A stretch of DNA of 64,000 bases from Fibrobacter sp. UWR3 (GCF_900143055.1 NZ_FRCW01000006.1:124001-188000); one strand, 5' to 3'. Positions 8,989 to 17,577 are shown, counted from the stretch's first letter. Made by a program: numbers and translations. Notes: generated by a model not told the origin, from the sequence alone.

Positions 8989-9651
8989 TTAATTTTCCTG
9001 TACCGGAAGGGTTTCCTTCTGGTCAAAAACCGTGTAGTTGATACCGGAATAAGCCTTGTCGAGCGTGAACGTGGCCTTCGCCGCACATTCACAACCGTAA
9101 TTCCAGCCCTTGCTCCGGCTAAAAGCCACATACAGCGTATCGCCTTCACTACTGACAACCGGGTGGCCTTCGTTTACGCCCTGCAGGAACTGCTTCTGGG
9201 CATCCTCCTCGCAAGGGATAGCGAAATAGACATTCTGCAAGACAAATTTTACGGAGTCGCCCTCGATGTGCTTGAACGCCTCGGGGCCAGCGACATCCGG
9301 CGCGACGGCGGAATCCAATTTCACATAAATGACGTCATCCACACACTGGATGGAGAAATCGCCCGCATGCGCACTACTATGCGCAACGCCATTGCCGCCG
9401 TCCTCGCACGAGCTGCTGCTTTCTATAACAGAACGTTCACTCGAACTGCTTACGATTCTTATAGAATCATTGTCTCCATTCGGAATTTCAATCGGCGAAT
9501 CCATTCTAAAGTCGACAGACGAACTGCTGTTTGCCGCGATGGTATTGGGATCGATGGTACCGCCCGCGATATCGCTGGCTTCGTCACTGGAACATGCAAT
9601 CAAAAACACCGCGAAAAGAGACCCTATGACAAGGGAGAAATTCTTAAGCAT
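8989..9651 (-). CDS. small lipoprotein with one copy of the Cys-rich domain
   Basis: A 220-residue lipoprotein: lipobox LIAC then SSDEAS, a short Ser-rich region (SSSSERS..ESSSS), and one C-terminal domain with Cys, Cys, GDTLYVAFS and CECAAKATF, then a YSGINYTVFD ending that parallels YAGFGYTAFE in the next gene. The ATG lies inside the 3' end of the TIGR02147 gene (8-nt overlap) with AGGAGG upstream, so translation is coupled. Function unknown; the shared domain and operon suggest it acts with the 461-residue neighbour. Confidence 0.85.
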   Translation of the reverse strand: MLKNFSLVIGSLFAVFLIACSSDEASDIAGGTIDPNTIAANSSSSVDFRMDSPIEIPNGDNDSIRIVSSSSERSVIESSSSCEDGGNGVAHSSAHAGDFSIQCVDDVIYVKLDSAVAPDVAGPEAFKHIEGDSVKFVLQNVYFAIPCEEDAQKQFLQGVNEGHPVVSSEGDTLYVAFSRSKGWNYGCECAAKATFTLDKAYSGINYTVFDQKETLPVQEN

Positions 9652-10477
9652 GGCGAGCCTCCTTTACCTTGTCCGTAACCGGGAAAAACTGGAAATTGAC
9701 TCTACAGACCTGATCCTGGTCCTTGTATTCGTTCGCGATGGAAAGCACCCTCCTGCAGCAGGCGTCTAGCTCGTTTGCTATCCTGCCGTAAGCCTCCTCG
9801 TTCACGCCGAGAGTCACGCCAGTAAAATGACGTTCATCGGGCGCATAACGGTCCACGGCGCGCGCGGCCATGTTCGCCATCTCCTTGTGCATCGCGCGGA
9901 TTGCGAGCGGCAGCGCCTCCTTCGAGCCGATGACGGTCTGTTCCGTTTGCGAATAGGCCTTGTCCCCCTCCTTCTTCAGGAACCCGGCCTTGACCAAGAA
10001 ATCCAGCACGTCGCGAACGTCTTCGGCGGACACGTGCTCCTTGCAGGCATCCGCTATATCACGGGGATTCGCGCCCGGCATCATCGGGATAAGTTCGCGT
10101 AGCACAGGGTATTTCCAAGATTCATAGTACTGGAATGCGTCGCCGTCAACAACGCGCACCTTGTGCTCCAGCGCAATCTTCTGCATTTCGAGCAAGGCGG
10201 CCTTCTTCACGGAATCTTTTTTCGCATTCCCGAACGCAACCATCTCACGGAAATAGTCCTTTTCGTAACCGACAAGCCCCATCGCGTTTGCGACATTCTC
10301 GATTTTCGGTTTGCCCAGCTTGCTTTCGCCCTTGCACACCAACTGCAAAAAATTCGGCGATGTAAAACCGGCGCTCTTGCAGAACTCACGCCACGAGAAC
10401 GCACCCAAGCGTTTGCGCTCGTCGTAGTAGTCCTGAATGTACAGGCGGTAGTCCTTATATTCAAGTATCGGTTTCAT
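9644..10477 (-). CDS. TIGR02147 family (DUF4423-like) protein
   Basis: A 277-residue protein of the second-largest Fibrobacter paralogous family. It begins with the family opening KPILEYKDYRLYIQDYY and has a helix-turn-helix-like stretch, SWREFCKSAGFTSPNFLQLV..GESKLGKPKIENVANAMGL (about residues 25-70). The rest is helical (DUF4423-like). A DNA-binding or regulatory role is inferred, not shown. It overlaps the downstream lipoprotein gene by 8 nt. Its promoter (TTGATT-17-TATATT, 10485-10513) lies 7 nt from the ATG, so the message is probably leaderless. Confidence 0.88.
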   Translation of the reverse strand: MKPILEYKDYRLYIQDYYDERKRLGAFSWREFCKSAGFTSPNFLQLVCKGESKLGKPKIENVANAMGLVGYEKDYFREMVAFGNAKKDSVKKAALLEMQKIALEHKVRVVDGDAFQYYESWKYPVLRELIPMMPGANPRDIADACKEHVSAEDVRDVLDFLVKAGFLKKEGDKAYSQTEQTVIGSKEALPLAIRAMHKEMANMAARAVDRYAPDERHFTGVTLGVNEEAYGRIANELDACCRRVLSIANEYKDQDQVCRVNFQFFPVTDKVKEARHA

Positions 10478-10484
10478 GTCTATT

Positions 10485-10513
10485 AATATACGTTTTTATT
10501 TTCCGAAAATCAA
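10485..10513 (-). promoter_or_regulatory. promoter of the TIGR02147-lipoprotein operon
   Basis: Minus-strand -35 TTGATT (10508-10513), a 17-bp spacer, and -10 TATATT (10485-10490). Only 7 nt separate the -10 box from the ATG at 10477, so transcription would begin at or next to the start codon. The surrounding 200 bp is unusually A+T-rich and otherwise empty apart from the terminator at its far end. Confidence 0.6.
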
Positions 10514-10619
10514 TAGAAAGATACTATACAAAATTAACGTTTTATGTAAAAATACAGCATTTTTCATAAAAAATCCAAAACAAAATTCAAAATACTATAC
10601 ACCATGTATAATACAAAGG

Positions 10620-10647
10620 AAAGCCCCCTCAAAAAACAAGGAGGCTC
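10620..10647 (-). terminator. terminator after the gatB-linked gene
   Basis: On the minus strand AGCCTCC and GGGGGCT form a stem around a T-rich loop, followed by TTCCTTTG. The T-run is weak, but it sits about 40 nt past the stop of the small envelope protein. Confidence 0.5.
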
Positions 10648-10689
10648 GGCACAATGGCTGCGGCTATTAATTTGTATGTAGTATAAATG

Positions 10690-11064
10690 CTACCGTTTCG
10701 GGTTGTAGTTGTTCATGAGCACCATCGCGACGGCAACGCAGAGCATAATGACGCTCCCCACGACAACCTGCTGCTTGTGGTCGTAATCGCGCTTGATGTA
10801 CTTCGGGTCTTCTTCGTTGAGTTCCTGGAGGGTCGGGCCCTCGGCGAGTTTCGTGGAATCGATGCCGCAAATTTCAGCAACCTGCTCCTCGGTCATGTTC
10901 AACGTGCTCACGCGCAGGCTGTCGCACTTGTTTGTGACTTCAGCGGCAGCCGCGGGAATCGCAAGGAACAGGGCAAGGAAAACAGCAAAAACAAGGCGCT
11001 TCGGCGAGCTCAGCGACCTTGTTATCAATTCCGAATTCCGAAATCCGAACTCCGAATTATCCAT
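10690..11064 (-). CDS. small membrane protein coupled to gatB
   Basis: A 124-residue protein with an N-terminal hydrophobic segment ending AIPAAAAEV (signal peptide or span, about residues 24-41), a soluble middle, and a C-terminal span (VVVGSVIMLCVAVAMVLM, about 99-116). Its ATG overlaps the gatB stop (TAATG). The first 15 or so codons (NSEFGFRNSEL) are encoded by a GAATTC-type repeat also found in the helicase gene, so the true start could lie further in (for example at an internal TTG or GTG near residue 25). No family recognised. Confidence 0.7.
   Translation of the reverse strand: MDNSEFGFRNSELITRSLSSPKRLVFAVFLALFLAIPAAAAEVTNKCDSLRVSTLNMTEEQVAEICGIDSTKLAEGPTLQELNEEDPKYIKRDYDHKQQVVVGSVIMLCVAVAMVLMNNYNPKR
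11026..11060. repeat. GAATTC-type repeat inside a coding N-terminus
   Basis: AATTCCGAATTCCGAAATCCGAACTCCG reiterates a short 'TCCGAAnT' word. The same word occurs in the helicase insertion at 48817-48920. Here it encodes the first residues of the gene downstream of gatB. Confidence 0.55.
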
Positions 11065-12518
11065 TATTCCTTCGCGAGTTTGTCGAGGATCTGGTTCACG
11101 AGGCCCGGGTTGGCCTTGCCGCCGGACTTGCGCATGGTCATACCCACGAGGAAGCCCTTGAGAGCCACCTTGCCCGCCTTGAATTCGGCGAACTGGGCAG
11201 CGTTTTCGGCACAGACGGCGCGGACCACTTCTTCGATGGCACCGGTGTCGGTCACCTGCACCAGGCCCTTTTCCTTCACGATAGCTTCGGGGTCCTTGCC
11301 GGTTTCGAACATCTCGGCGAAGACCGTCTTCGCGATCTTTCCGTTGATGGTGTTGTCGGCAATGAGGTTCACGAGCTTGCAGAGGTCTTCGGGCTTGATC
11401 TTGAGGGCGCTGAGGCCGCCTTCCAGTTCCTTCACCTTGGCCAAAAGTTCGGTAATCACCCAGTTGGCGAGCACCTTGCCGTTCTTGCAGTTCTTGGCGG
11501 CGGTGTCATACCATTCGCTCACGTCGCGGTCTTCGGTCAGCACCATGGCGTCGTATTCGGAGACACCGAAGTCGTCCATGAAGCGCTTGCGGCGGGCATC
11601 CGGCAGTTCCGGAAGCGTGCGGCGGATTTCTTCCACGAAGGCCGGGTCGGTCACGAGGCGGACCATGTCCGGTTCCGGGAAGTACTTGTAGTCGTGGGCG
11701 TCTTCCTTGGAGCGGATGACGATGGTCTTGTCGGCGTTTGGGTCGTAACGCTTGGTGCACTGTTCCACTTCCTTGCCGGCATCGAGGGTCGAGGCCTGCA
11801 GGTTCATTTCGCAGTAGAGAGCCTTTTCGAGGTTCGTAAAGCTGTTCAGGTTCTTGATTTCGGCGCGGATACCGAACGGAGCGTCTTCGCTCTTGCGCAG
11901 AGAGATGTTGCCGTCGCAGCGCATGTTGCCATTTTCCATGTTGGCGTTGGACACGCGGGTGTATTCAAGCGTCTGCTTGATCTTCTTGAGCACGAGCACG
12001 GCTTCTTCGGGGCTACGGATATCCGGTTCGGTCACGATTTCGCAGAGCGGGGTGCCGCAACGGTTCGCGTCAAAGTGGGATTCGGTCGGGCTCATGTCGT
12101 GGATGAGCTTACCGGCGTCTTCTTCCATGTGGATACGGGTAATGCCCACGCGCTTCTTGGTGCCGTCTTCCTTGACAATCTCGAGCCAGCCGTTCTTGCA
12201 AATCGGGTGGTCGTACACCGGAAGTCCGCCCGTCTGGGTAATCTGGTAGCCCTTCGGCAGGTCCGGGTAGAAGTAGTTCTTGCGGGTCCACATCGCGTTC
12301 AGGTCGATTTCGCAGTTCAGGGCTAGCCCTAAGCGAATGGCGTATTCCACCGCCTTCTTGTTCGGCACGGGCATGGCACCCGGCATACCGAGGCAAACGG
12401 GGCAAACGTGCTTGTTCGGGGTCGTATTCACTTCGATTTCGCAGCCGCAGAACATCTTGGTTTTAGTCGCGAGCTGGCAATGGATTTCAAGACCGATAAC
12501 AGGACAATAGTTGGACAT
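11064..12518 (-). CDS. gatB: Asp-tRNA(Asn)/Glu-tRNA(Gln) amidotransferase subunit B
   Basis: GatB binds the misacylated tRNA and carries out the kinase and amidation steps of GatCAB. The 484 residues start YCPVIGLEIHCQLATKTKMFCGC and continue with HVCPVCLGMPGAMPVPN, QITQTGGLPVYD and IHMEEDAGKLIHD, all family signatures; the C-terminal tail domain (about 335-484, ending NPGLVNQILDKLAKE) is complete. GGAG five nt before the ATG supports the start. A small CCGTAA/TTACGG stem lies just upstream. gatA is elsewhere in the window. Confidence 0.97.
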   Translation of the reverse strand: MSNYCPVIGLEIHCQLATKTKMFCGCEIEVNTTPNKHVCPVCLGMPGAMPVPNKKAVEYAIRLGLALNCEIDLNAMWTRKNYFYPDLPKGYQITQTGGLPVYDHPICKNGWLEIVKEDGTKKRVGITRIHMEEDAGKLIHDMSPTESHFDANRCGTPLCEIVTEPDIRSPEEAVLVLKKIKQTLEYTRVSNANMENGNMRCDGNISLRKSEDAPFGIRAEIKNLNSFTNLEKALYCEMNLQASTLDAGKEVEQCTKRYDPNADKTIVIRSKEDAHDYKYFPEPDMVRLVTDPAFVEEIRRTLPELPDARRKRFMDDFGVSEYDAMVLTEDRDVSEWYDTAAKNCKNGKVLANWVITELLAKVKELEGGLSALKIKPEDLCKLVNLIADNTINGKIAKTVFAEMFETGKDPEAIVKEKGLVQVTDTGAIEEVVRAVCAENAAQFAEFKAGKVALKGFLVGMTMRKSGGKANPGLVNQILDKLAKE

Positions 12519-12708
12519 AAAAACTCCGTAATTTTACGGGAAAAAGATAGTATTTTAGAACTTAAAACTTAGAACTTAGAACCTAGAAACGCGGAAAAAA
12601 ACGGGGCCGGGATGCAGGAAACAAGAAGAATACTGACATTACGTTACCCTCTTCGTAAAAAAAAGATTATTTTAAAAACGTAAACAAATATTTTCCAGGA
12701 GTTCAGCC

Positions 12709-13488
12709 ATGAAAACTTTAAAGATTCTTGCCATCATCGGGGCCACGAGCCTGTTTGTCGGTTGCGCCTCCATGCCGAGAGAACTTTCGGACCACAAGGA
12801 AATCCCCGGCGGCGAATACACCGGCGAAGCGCAGAACAACCGTCCCGAAGAAATCAAGTACCAGAAGCTCCCCGACAACATGCAGTACGTGCGTGCAAGC
12901 GACTCGCTGGTTATCGCGACTTACAACAAACTAAAAGAAGACCTTTCCGTCGAAGAGGGCAATCTCCCCATCGCAGACTACCTGTTCCTGATGCCGGGAA
13001 CCTGGGAAAAGATTTCGAGCACAGGCCAGAACGAGAACTTCAACAAGCGCAAGAACACCTACACCGTCGAGGCGGGCCCGGAAAAGTTCAAGTTCAAGTA
13101 CGCAATCCCCAAGACCGACAAGTCCGCAAGGCACGCCTGGGAGGGCGTCCGTAAGGAAATCCGCCACCCCGCCTTCTACACGGCTCCCGACGGCAGCGAA
13201 GAAGCAAATGCCGTTGGCGAAATTTCCATCCGAGCCATAAGCACCGAAGAAATGGCGACCATCGTGTGGTTCAGCCCGTTCAAGATGGTGGAACCGCTCT
13301 TCATAGTGAACAACACCTACATGCTCGGGTTCAACAAGAAGGGGCAGTTGGAAGTCATCGACGAACTCCCCTACTACCTGCCCTACGCCGAAAAAATGAA
13401 GGCCATCATCGCCGATTACGAGCGGCAGAAGCAGGAGTATGAGCAGAAGAAAAAGGAATACGAAGAGGCCAAGCGGAATAGCAAGTAG
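12709..13488 (+). CDS. lipoprotein of unknown function
   Basis: A 259-residue lipoprotein: signal peptide ending FVGC at about residue 20, followed by ASMPREL. Unlike most lipoproteins here it has neither a GDD start nor poly-Ser linkers, so it may stay in the periplasm. The body has no recognised domain; the C-terminus is a charged helix (YERQKQEYEQKKKEYEEAKR) likely to be a coiled coil. The start is supported by CAGGAG eight nt upstream. It is a monocistronic plus-strand gene convergent with the PIN-domain gene. Confidence 0.8.
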   Translation: MKTLKILAIIGATSLFVGCASMPRELSDHKEIPGGEYTGEAQNNRPEEIKYQKLPDNMQYVRASDSLVIATYNKLKEDLSVEEGNLPIADYLFLMPGTWEKISSTGQNENFNKRKNTYTVEAGPEKFKFKYAIPKTDKSARHAWEGVRKEIRHPAFYTAPDGSEEANAVGEISIRAISTEEMATIVWFSPFKMVEPLFIVNNTYMLGFNKKGQLEVIDELPYYLPYAEKMKAIIADYERQKQEYEQKKKEYEEAKRNSK

Positions 13489-13499
13489 CCTAGACCGGC

Positions 13500-13949
13500 C
13501 TACACTTCGTCAAGCGTAACAACGAGTGCATCCGTGAGGGTGCGGAAGTTCGCACATTCCGTGAGAATGCAGTCGGCACCGTTCACAAACGCCGTTGCAA
13601 GGCGAAGCGACTCTGCCTCAGTAATTTTGTGATTCGTGCGGGATGCCGCAGCATAGAGTTCGGCAGCCTTCACGGAGATTTCGGAATCCACGGGGCATAC
13701 CTTCACATTCCTCGAATGCTCGAAGAACTCGCGGTACTGGCGGGCAAGCACACCCTCATTTGCACCGAACGCTTTCTGGCTAATTTCAAACAAGGTAACA
13801 GGAGAAACAAGAACCTGCACGTTCTTCTCGTACACCATGTCGAGCACGCCCGATACCGCCGGATAAAAATCCGGGTGCATCTGCAATAGCCGGACCAGCG
13901 GGCCGGAATCCAGAAAAAGAACGCGGCTCTGTCCGATATCCCTTATCAC
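13500..13949 (-). CDS. PIN-domain protein
   Basis: A 149-residue protein with a PIN (VapC-like RNase) layout: N-terminal RVLFLDSGPLVRLL with the first acidic residue, VTLFEISQKAF with a conserved Glu, and a C-terminal ITEAESLRLATAFVNGADCILTECANF. The last part has Cys and Ala in TECANF where the active fold usually has TxDxxF, so activity is uncertain. The GTG start overlaps the upstream stop by 4 nt (GTGA); a longer frame to 14042 would run deep into the previous gene. No antitoxin gene adjoins it. Confidence 0.7.
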   Translation of the reverse strand: MIRDIGQSRVLFLDSGPLVRLLQMHPDFYPAVSGVLDMVYEKNVQVLVSPVTLFEISQKAFGANEGVLARQYREFFEHSRNVKVCPVDSEISVKAAELYAAASRTNHKITEAESLRLATAFVNGADCILTECANFRTLTDALVVTLDEV

Positions 13950-15034
13950 TCGTAAATTTCCATGTAGGCGATATCGTAACGCATGCCGGCACGCACCATC
14001 TTGAAGCGTTCGGCCTTCGGGTAGTAGTACCAGATCATCCACTCGCCGCTCATATCGGTACGCTTGGTCTTGATGGCGATGGGCTTTTCGCCCTTGTAGA
14101 ATTCGCGCTTGTGCGGAATCACGTGTTCGAACGGGCGGTAGGTATGCACGGTCTCGCCCGCCTTGCGTTCGATAAAGCCCTTGCCGCCCTTGCTCCAGGT
14201 GATGAACACCGGGCCGTTTTCGTCCTTCATCTCTTCGCAGCTGTCAAAACCGCTACCGCACCAGAAGAACTCCTTGAACTTGAGCTGCACCTCGGGCATG
14301 TTGAAACTCGCGACCTTGCGCGTGTTGCCCTTGTAGGTTCCGTAGTCGCCCTCAAGCTTGTACTGGCCCGCATTGTACTCGTTGCAGCCGCGCTGAGCGA
14401 CCTTCACCTTACGGCCCGTCACCGCAATGTCTACCGTACAGCCATCTTCCTGGTAAGCCAGACGCGCGTTGCCGTTGGATTCGCGAATTTCCAAGTTGCC
14501 CATCTCGATTTCGGCGCGGTTGCCCTCGGGCCCGTTCTGGATGGTCACATCGAACCGCTTGGGGTTGTTCGGCGACTTTTTCAGATAAACGCTACCCGTC
14601 GCAGAGGCATACTCGCCGCTCAGGTCGAGCGCTTCCTGCTGGAATCGGGCCAGTTCCGCACGGCGCACCCAGACGGTACCGAGTTTGCAGTCGATAGGCA
14701 CGTATGTCGGCGGTTCCTTCGGTTCCTGTTCAACCCAGGTCACCACCTTCTTCTTCTTGGTCTTCGTCTTGACTCGGCCCTTCTTGTCCTTTACCGGACG
14801 GCCCTTCCTGTCGGTCACCTCGACGGTCTCCTTGACCCAGCTGACCTTCTGCACCTTGTCCTTGGGGATGGGCAGTTCCTTTATCCAGTCCGACTTGGAA
14901 AGCTGGCCTACGGGAGCGGACTCGTCCACATCGTTTTTTACTTTCTTGTAAACGGGAAGGGTTTCTTGTGCGAGCGCGAACGTTACGAACAAAACGGCAA
15001 TAAAGCAGAAAATTCTTTTCAAATTAATCCTCAT
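13946..15034 (-). CDS. secreted protein of unknown function
   Basis: A 362-residue protein with a Sec signal peptide (MRINLKRIFCFIAVLFVTFALAQ cut near Gln23). A Lys-rich stretch follows (about residues 60-95, including KKGRVKTKTKKKK). The body is probably beta-rich, with four to five cysteines (CKLGT, DGCTVD, QRGCN, FWCGSGFDSCEE). It ends MEIYE and overlaps the PIN gene start by 4 nt. No domain family recognised; likely periplasmic or surface-located. Confidence 0.75.
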   Translation of the reverse strand: MRINLKRIFCFIAVLFVTFALAQETLPVYKKVKNDVDESAPVGQLSKSDWIKELPIPKDKVQKVSWVKETVEVTDRKGRPVKDKKGRVKTKTKKKKVVTWVEQEPKEPPTYVPIDCKLGTVWVRRAELARFQQEALDLSGEYASATGSVYLKKSPNNPKRFDVTIQNGPEGNRAEIEMGNLEIRESNGNARLAYQEDGCTVDIAVTGRKVKVAQRGCNEYNAGQYKLEGDYGTYKGNTRKVASFNMPEVQLKFKEFFWCGSGFDSCEEMKDENGPVFITWSKGGKGFIERKAGETVHTYRPFEHVIPHKREFYKGEKPIAIKTKRTDMSGEWMIWYYYPKAERFKMVRAGMRYDIAYMEIYE

Positions 15035-15160
15035 GGCACGAAAAATTAACTTTTTTTCAAAAAGTTGTAGTAATTTATCCCATTTTTGGGGGGAATTCTC
15101 CCATTTGTTCGTTAATTTGCTAAACTTTTGACATATTAATTACCAAAGGAGAATTCCGAG

Positions 15161-16609
15161 ATGAAAAAGATGATCCTCGCTTCTTGCATTATGGCAGCGG
15201 CCGTATTTGCCGCCCCTGATGCAGCAGCAACTGCCGCAAAGGCAGACGTTGCACAAAAGGAACTGGACAAGGCTACAGCCGACAAGGCAGCACCCGCAGC
15301 TGAACAGGCAGCACCTGCCGCTGAAGCCGCTGCCCCCGCAGCCGAACAGGCTGCCGAAGCAGCACCTGCCGCCGAACAGGCTGCACCCGCAGCCGAAGCC
15401 GCCCCCGCAGCAGAAGCAGCTCCTGCAGAACAAGCTGCCGCTGACGCTTCGACTGATTCGGCAAGCTCAGCAACCGCCGCTCCGGCTGAAGAAGCACCGG
15501 CCGCAGACGCAGGCTTCACCGAACCCGCGACTGCCGAAGAAAAGGTCGCAGCCGCCGACGAGCAGAAGCCCGCCAAGAAGAAAAAACGCCGCAAGAGGAA
15601 GAAAATGATCCAGAACGCCGTGCTCGAGACCCCGAAGCTCGCGTTCGACATCAATGCTGACTTCGAATTGGAAGCCGGCAAGGTCTTCTGGACCACCGAA
15701 GACGACGAAATGAGCGACAACCTTGAAACCTGGAACGGCGAAGCCAACTTTGCCGTGCTCGCCGAAGGCGAAGACTTCAAGGGCAAGATTGCCATAGCGT
15801 TCTACCCCGGCGATCTCCGCATGTCCGACGAATCCCTCGACAAGAAGGCCAAGAAGGAAGCCCTCCGCGAAGGTACCGAAAAGGGCACCGACGACTACTT
15901 CAGCCTCGACGAAGCCTGGGCATTCCAGGAAACCGACATGTTCAACTTCAAGGTCGGTCGTTGGGACAACACCGACAAGAACGGTGACTACTTCGGTGGC
16001 TACATCGACGGTTACCTGACCGGTTTCATGTCTACGCAGGCTTCCGAAAACCAGCTGCAGTTCGGCTTCACCCCGTCCGAGACGATGGATCTGAATATTT
16101 CTCTCATCAGCAAGTCCGTCAACCTCAACAAGGGTGACCTCCGCGCCGTGTTCAACTTCCACAACCTCGAAGCCCTCAACAACATGAAGATCCAGCTCGG
16201 CTACCGCAGCAACATCTTCGACGTTGTCTACGACTCCGACGCCGAAATCAAGCACAATGTGTCCCTCAAGGCAAACGTCCCCGTGGTCACGAACCTGTTC
16301 AACATCTTCGGCGAAGTGGCTCTCATGAACCTGAGTGCCGATGACGACATGGTCATGCCCATCACGGGCGGTGTCTCGATTTCGCTCCCGGTTATCGACC
16401 GAATCATCCTCGAAGCCGAATACGTGGGTGACCGCGACGAGCACAAGGAATACCAGGGCTTCGCAGCCAAGCACGTGAAGGACGTTCTCGGTGCAGTCTA
16501 CGTCGAGAAGGCCTTCACCGACCGCTTCAGCCTCTCTGCCGGCTTCCACAGCTACGGCAGCACGAAGGACTGGATGCTCTCCGGCAACCTCGTCGGCAGA
16601 ATAAACTAA
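15161..16609 (+). CDS. porin-like outer-membrane protein with Ala/Glu/Pro-rich N-terminus
   Basis: A 482-residue protein: signal peptide (cut near VFAAPDA), a low-complexity region of AAPAAEQ/AAPAAEA units (about 40-120), a basic cluster KKKKRRKRKK (about 138-147), then a beta-strand-rich domain with alternating aromatic residues (FDINADFELEAGKVFW, FKVGRWDNTDKNGDYFGGYIDGY, FGFTPSETMDLNISLIS), ending NLVGRIN. This suggests an outer-membrane barrel with a periplasmic extension that could contact the cell wall. Strong RBS (AAAGGAG). Followed by two terminators. The porin call is inferred from strand pattern. Confidence 0.75.
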   Translation: MKKMILASCIMAAAVFAAPDAAATAAKADVAQKELDKATADKAAPAAEQAAPAAEAAAPAAEQAAEAAPAAEQAAPAAEAAPAAEAAPAEQAAADASTDSASSATAAPAEEAPAADAGFTEPATAEEKVAAADEQKPAKKKKRRKRKKMIQNAVLETPKLAFDINADFELEAGKVFWTTEDDEMSDNLETWNGEANFAVLAEGEDFKGKIAIAFYPGDLRMSDESLDKKAKKEALREGTEKGTDDYFSLDEAWAFQETDMFNFKVGRWDNTDKNGDYFGGYIDGYLTGFMSTQASENQLQFGFTPSETMDLNISLISKSVNLNKGDLRAVFNFHNLEALNNMKIQLGYRSNIFDVVYDSDAEIKHNVSLKANVPVVTNLFNIFGEVALMNLSADDDMVMPITGGVSISLPVIDRIILEAEYVGDRDEHKEYQGFAAKHVKDVLGAVYVEKAFTDRFSLSAGFHSYGSTKDWMLSGNLVGRIN

Positions 16610-16610
16610 G

Positions 16611-16680
16611 AGACCGAGCTCTCCCACCTAAAGGTGGCCATGTACACTAAGCGCTAAAGCGCAAGTGTCCAAAGGTCGCA
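16611..16680 (+). repeat. cluster of mini-hairpins after the porin-like gene
   Basis: Successive short stems GAGACCGAGCTCTC, CCACCT-AA-AGGTGG and ACACT..GCGCT-AA-AGCGC..AGTGT. The small AA-centred loops match hairpins near 3405, 25855 and 47150. They may protect the 3' end of the porin mRNA. Confidence 0.45.
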
Positions 16681-16683
16681 ACC

Positions 16684-16708
16684 GCCCTCGGTTAACACCC
16701 GAGGGCTT
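16684..16708 (+). terminator. terminator of the porin-like gene
   Basis: The stem GCCCTCGG-TTAACAC-CCGAGGGC is followed by TTTGTT. The stem is strong but the T-run short; a second terminator lies 45 nt further on. Confidence 0.6.
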
Positions 16709-16751
16709 TGTTGCTCACGGAGACCGCTCATTCGAAGGTTTGAATTTTGCG

Positions 16752-16783
16752 GAGCTCGCCGGTTGGGCGGGCTCTTTTTTTTT
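16752..16783 (+). terminator. second terminator after the porin-like gene
   Basis: GAGCTCGCC-GGTTG-GGCGGGCTC (one G-T wobble) followed by nine T. A textbook intrinsic terminator. Confidence 0.85.
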
Positions 16784-16800
16784 GGAATCGGAGTGCGGTT

Positions 16801-17574
16801 CTAGAGTGCGGGGGTGCAGGCGGCCTGGCGTTCGGGCAGGTTCTTCCAGTAACGCACCGGCAGGCAACGCCGGAGCAGTTTCGGATTCTCGCGCTCCTTG
16901 ATGGCGATGGACTTGTAGTAGTCTTGCCACAGCTGGGTAAAGCCATCGGACTGGATTGCCTTCACGAACGATTCCTCGTCGGGGAGCGTTACCACTTTGC
17001 TCTCCCCCACCTTGTCGTGCAGCAGCGCATACTTGCGCTTGGAATCATATATAATCCACTTCTCGAACGCGAACCTGTTACGGAAATGCGGTTCCATCAT
17101 GAGGAGGATATCGTACTTCGGTTCTATCTTTGATATGTAGAAATTGCCTGGCCCTTTCGAAAAGCGGACCATCCCGAGCATGTTGCCCGCCTCATGGCGC
17201 ACGGAACCCGCAATCTTGTACAGCGGGAGCATCTCTAGCGATGCGGGGTTCTTGCCGTAGTTCGGGTCATCGCCCGAGAACAGCTTGCGGAGGTAGGCAA
17301 AGATTTTCATTTCTATCCCGCGCTCTTCCGAAAGAAACGCAGTTTCTAACAGGGTGAGCACATCCTCGCTCGCATTGTTCACTATGGCTCGGCGCAGGCG
17401 CATTGCGGAATCCTCGTTCGTCTCCACGCGAAAATTCTGCAGGAACAAATCAACGGGGGCATCGGTATCGCGATCCGGGACGAAGTTTTCGACATCGAGC
17501 CGCTGGGAATAAATTTCGAATATGGCGGAAAGGAAACCGTCAAATGATGAATCGTATGAAATGGAGAGAGTCAT
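16801..17574 (-). CDS. TIGR03915-type DNA metabolism protein (DUF4130)
   Basis: A 257-residue protein with the family's pattern: N-terminal YDSSFDGFLSAIFEIY, then HEAGNMLGMVRFSKGPGNFYISKIEPKYDIL, HFRNRFAFEKWIIYDSKRKYAL, and C-terminal QLWQDYYKSIAIKERENPKLLRRCLPVRYWKNLPE. These proteins almost always sit beside a TIGR03916 radical-SAM protein, as here (next gene upstream). A role in DNA modification or repair has been suggested for the pair; the reaction is unknown. No Shine-Dalgarno is seen. Confidence 0.9.
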   Translation of the reverse strand: MTLSISYDSSFDGFLSAIFEIYSQRLDVENFVPDRDTDAPVDLFLQNFRVETNEDSAMRLRRAIVNNASEDVLTLLETAFLSEERGIEMKIFAYLRKLFSGDDPNYGKNPASLEMLPLYKIAGSVRHEAGNMLGMVRFSKGPGNFYISKIEPKYDILLMMEPHFRNRFAFEKWIIYDSKRKYALLHDKVGESKVVTLPDEESFVKAIQSDGFTQLWQDYYKSIAIKERENPKLLRRCLPVRYWKNLPERQAACTPAL

Positions 17575-17577
17575 AAA

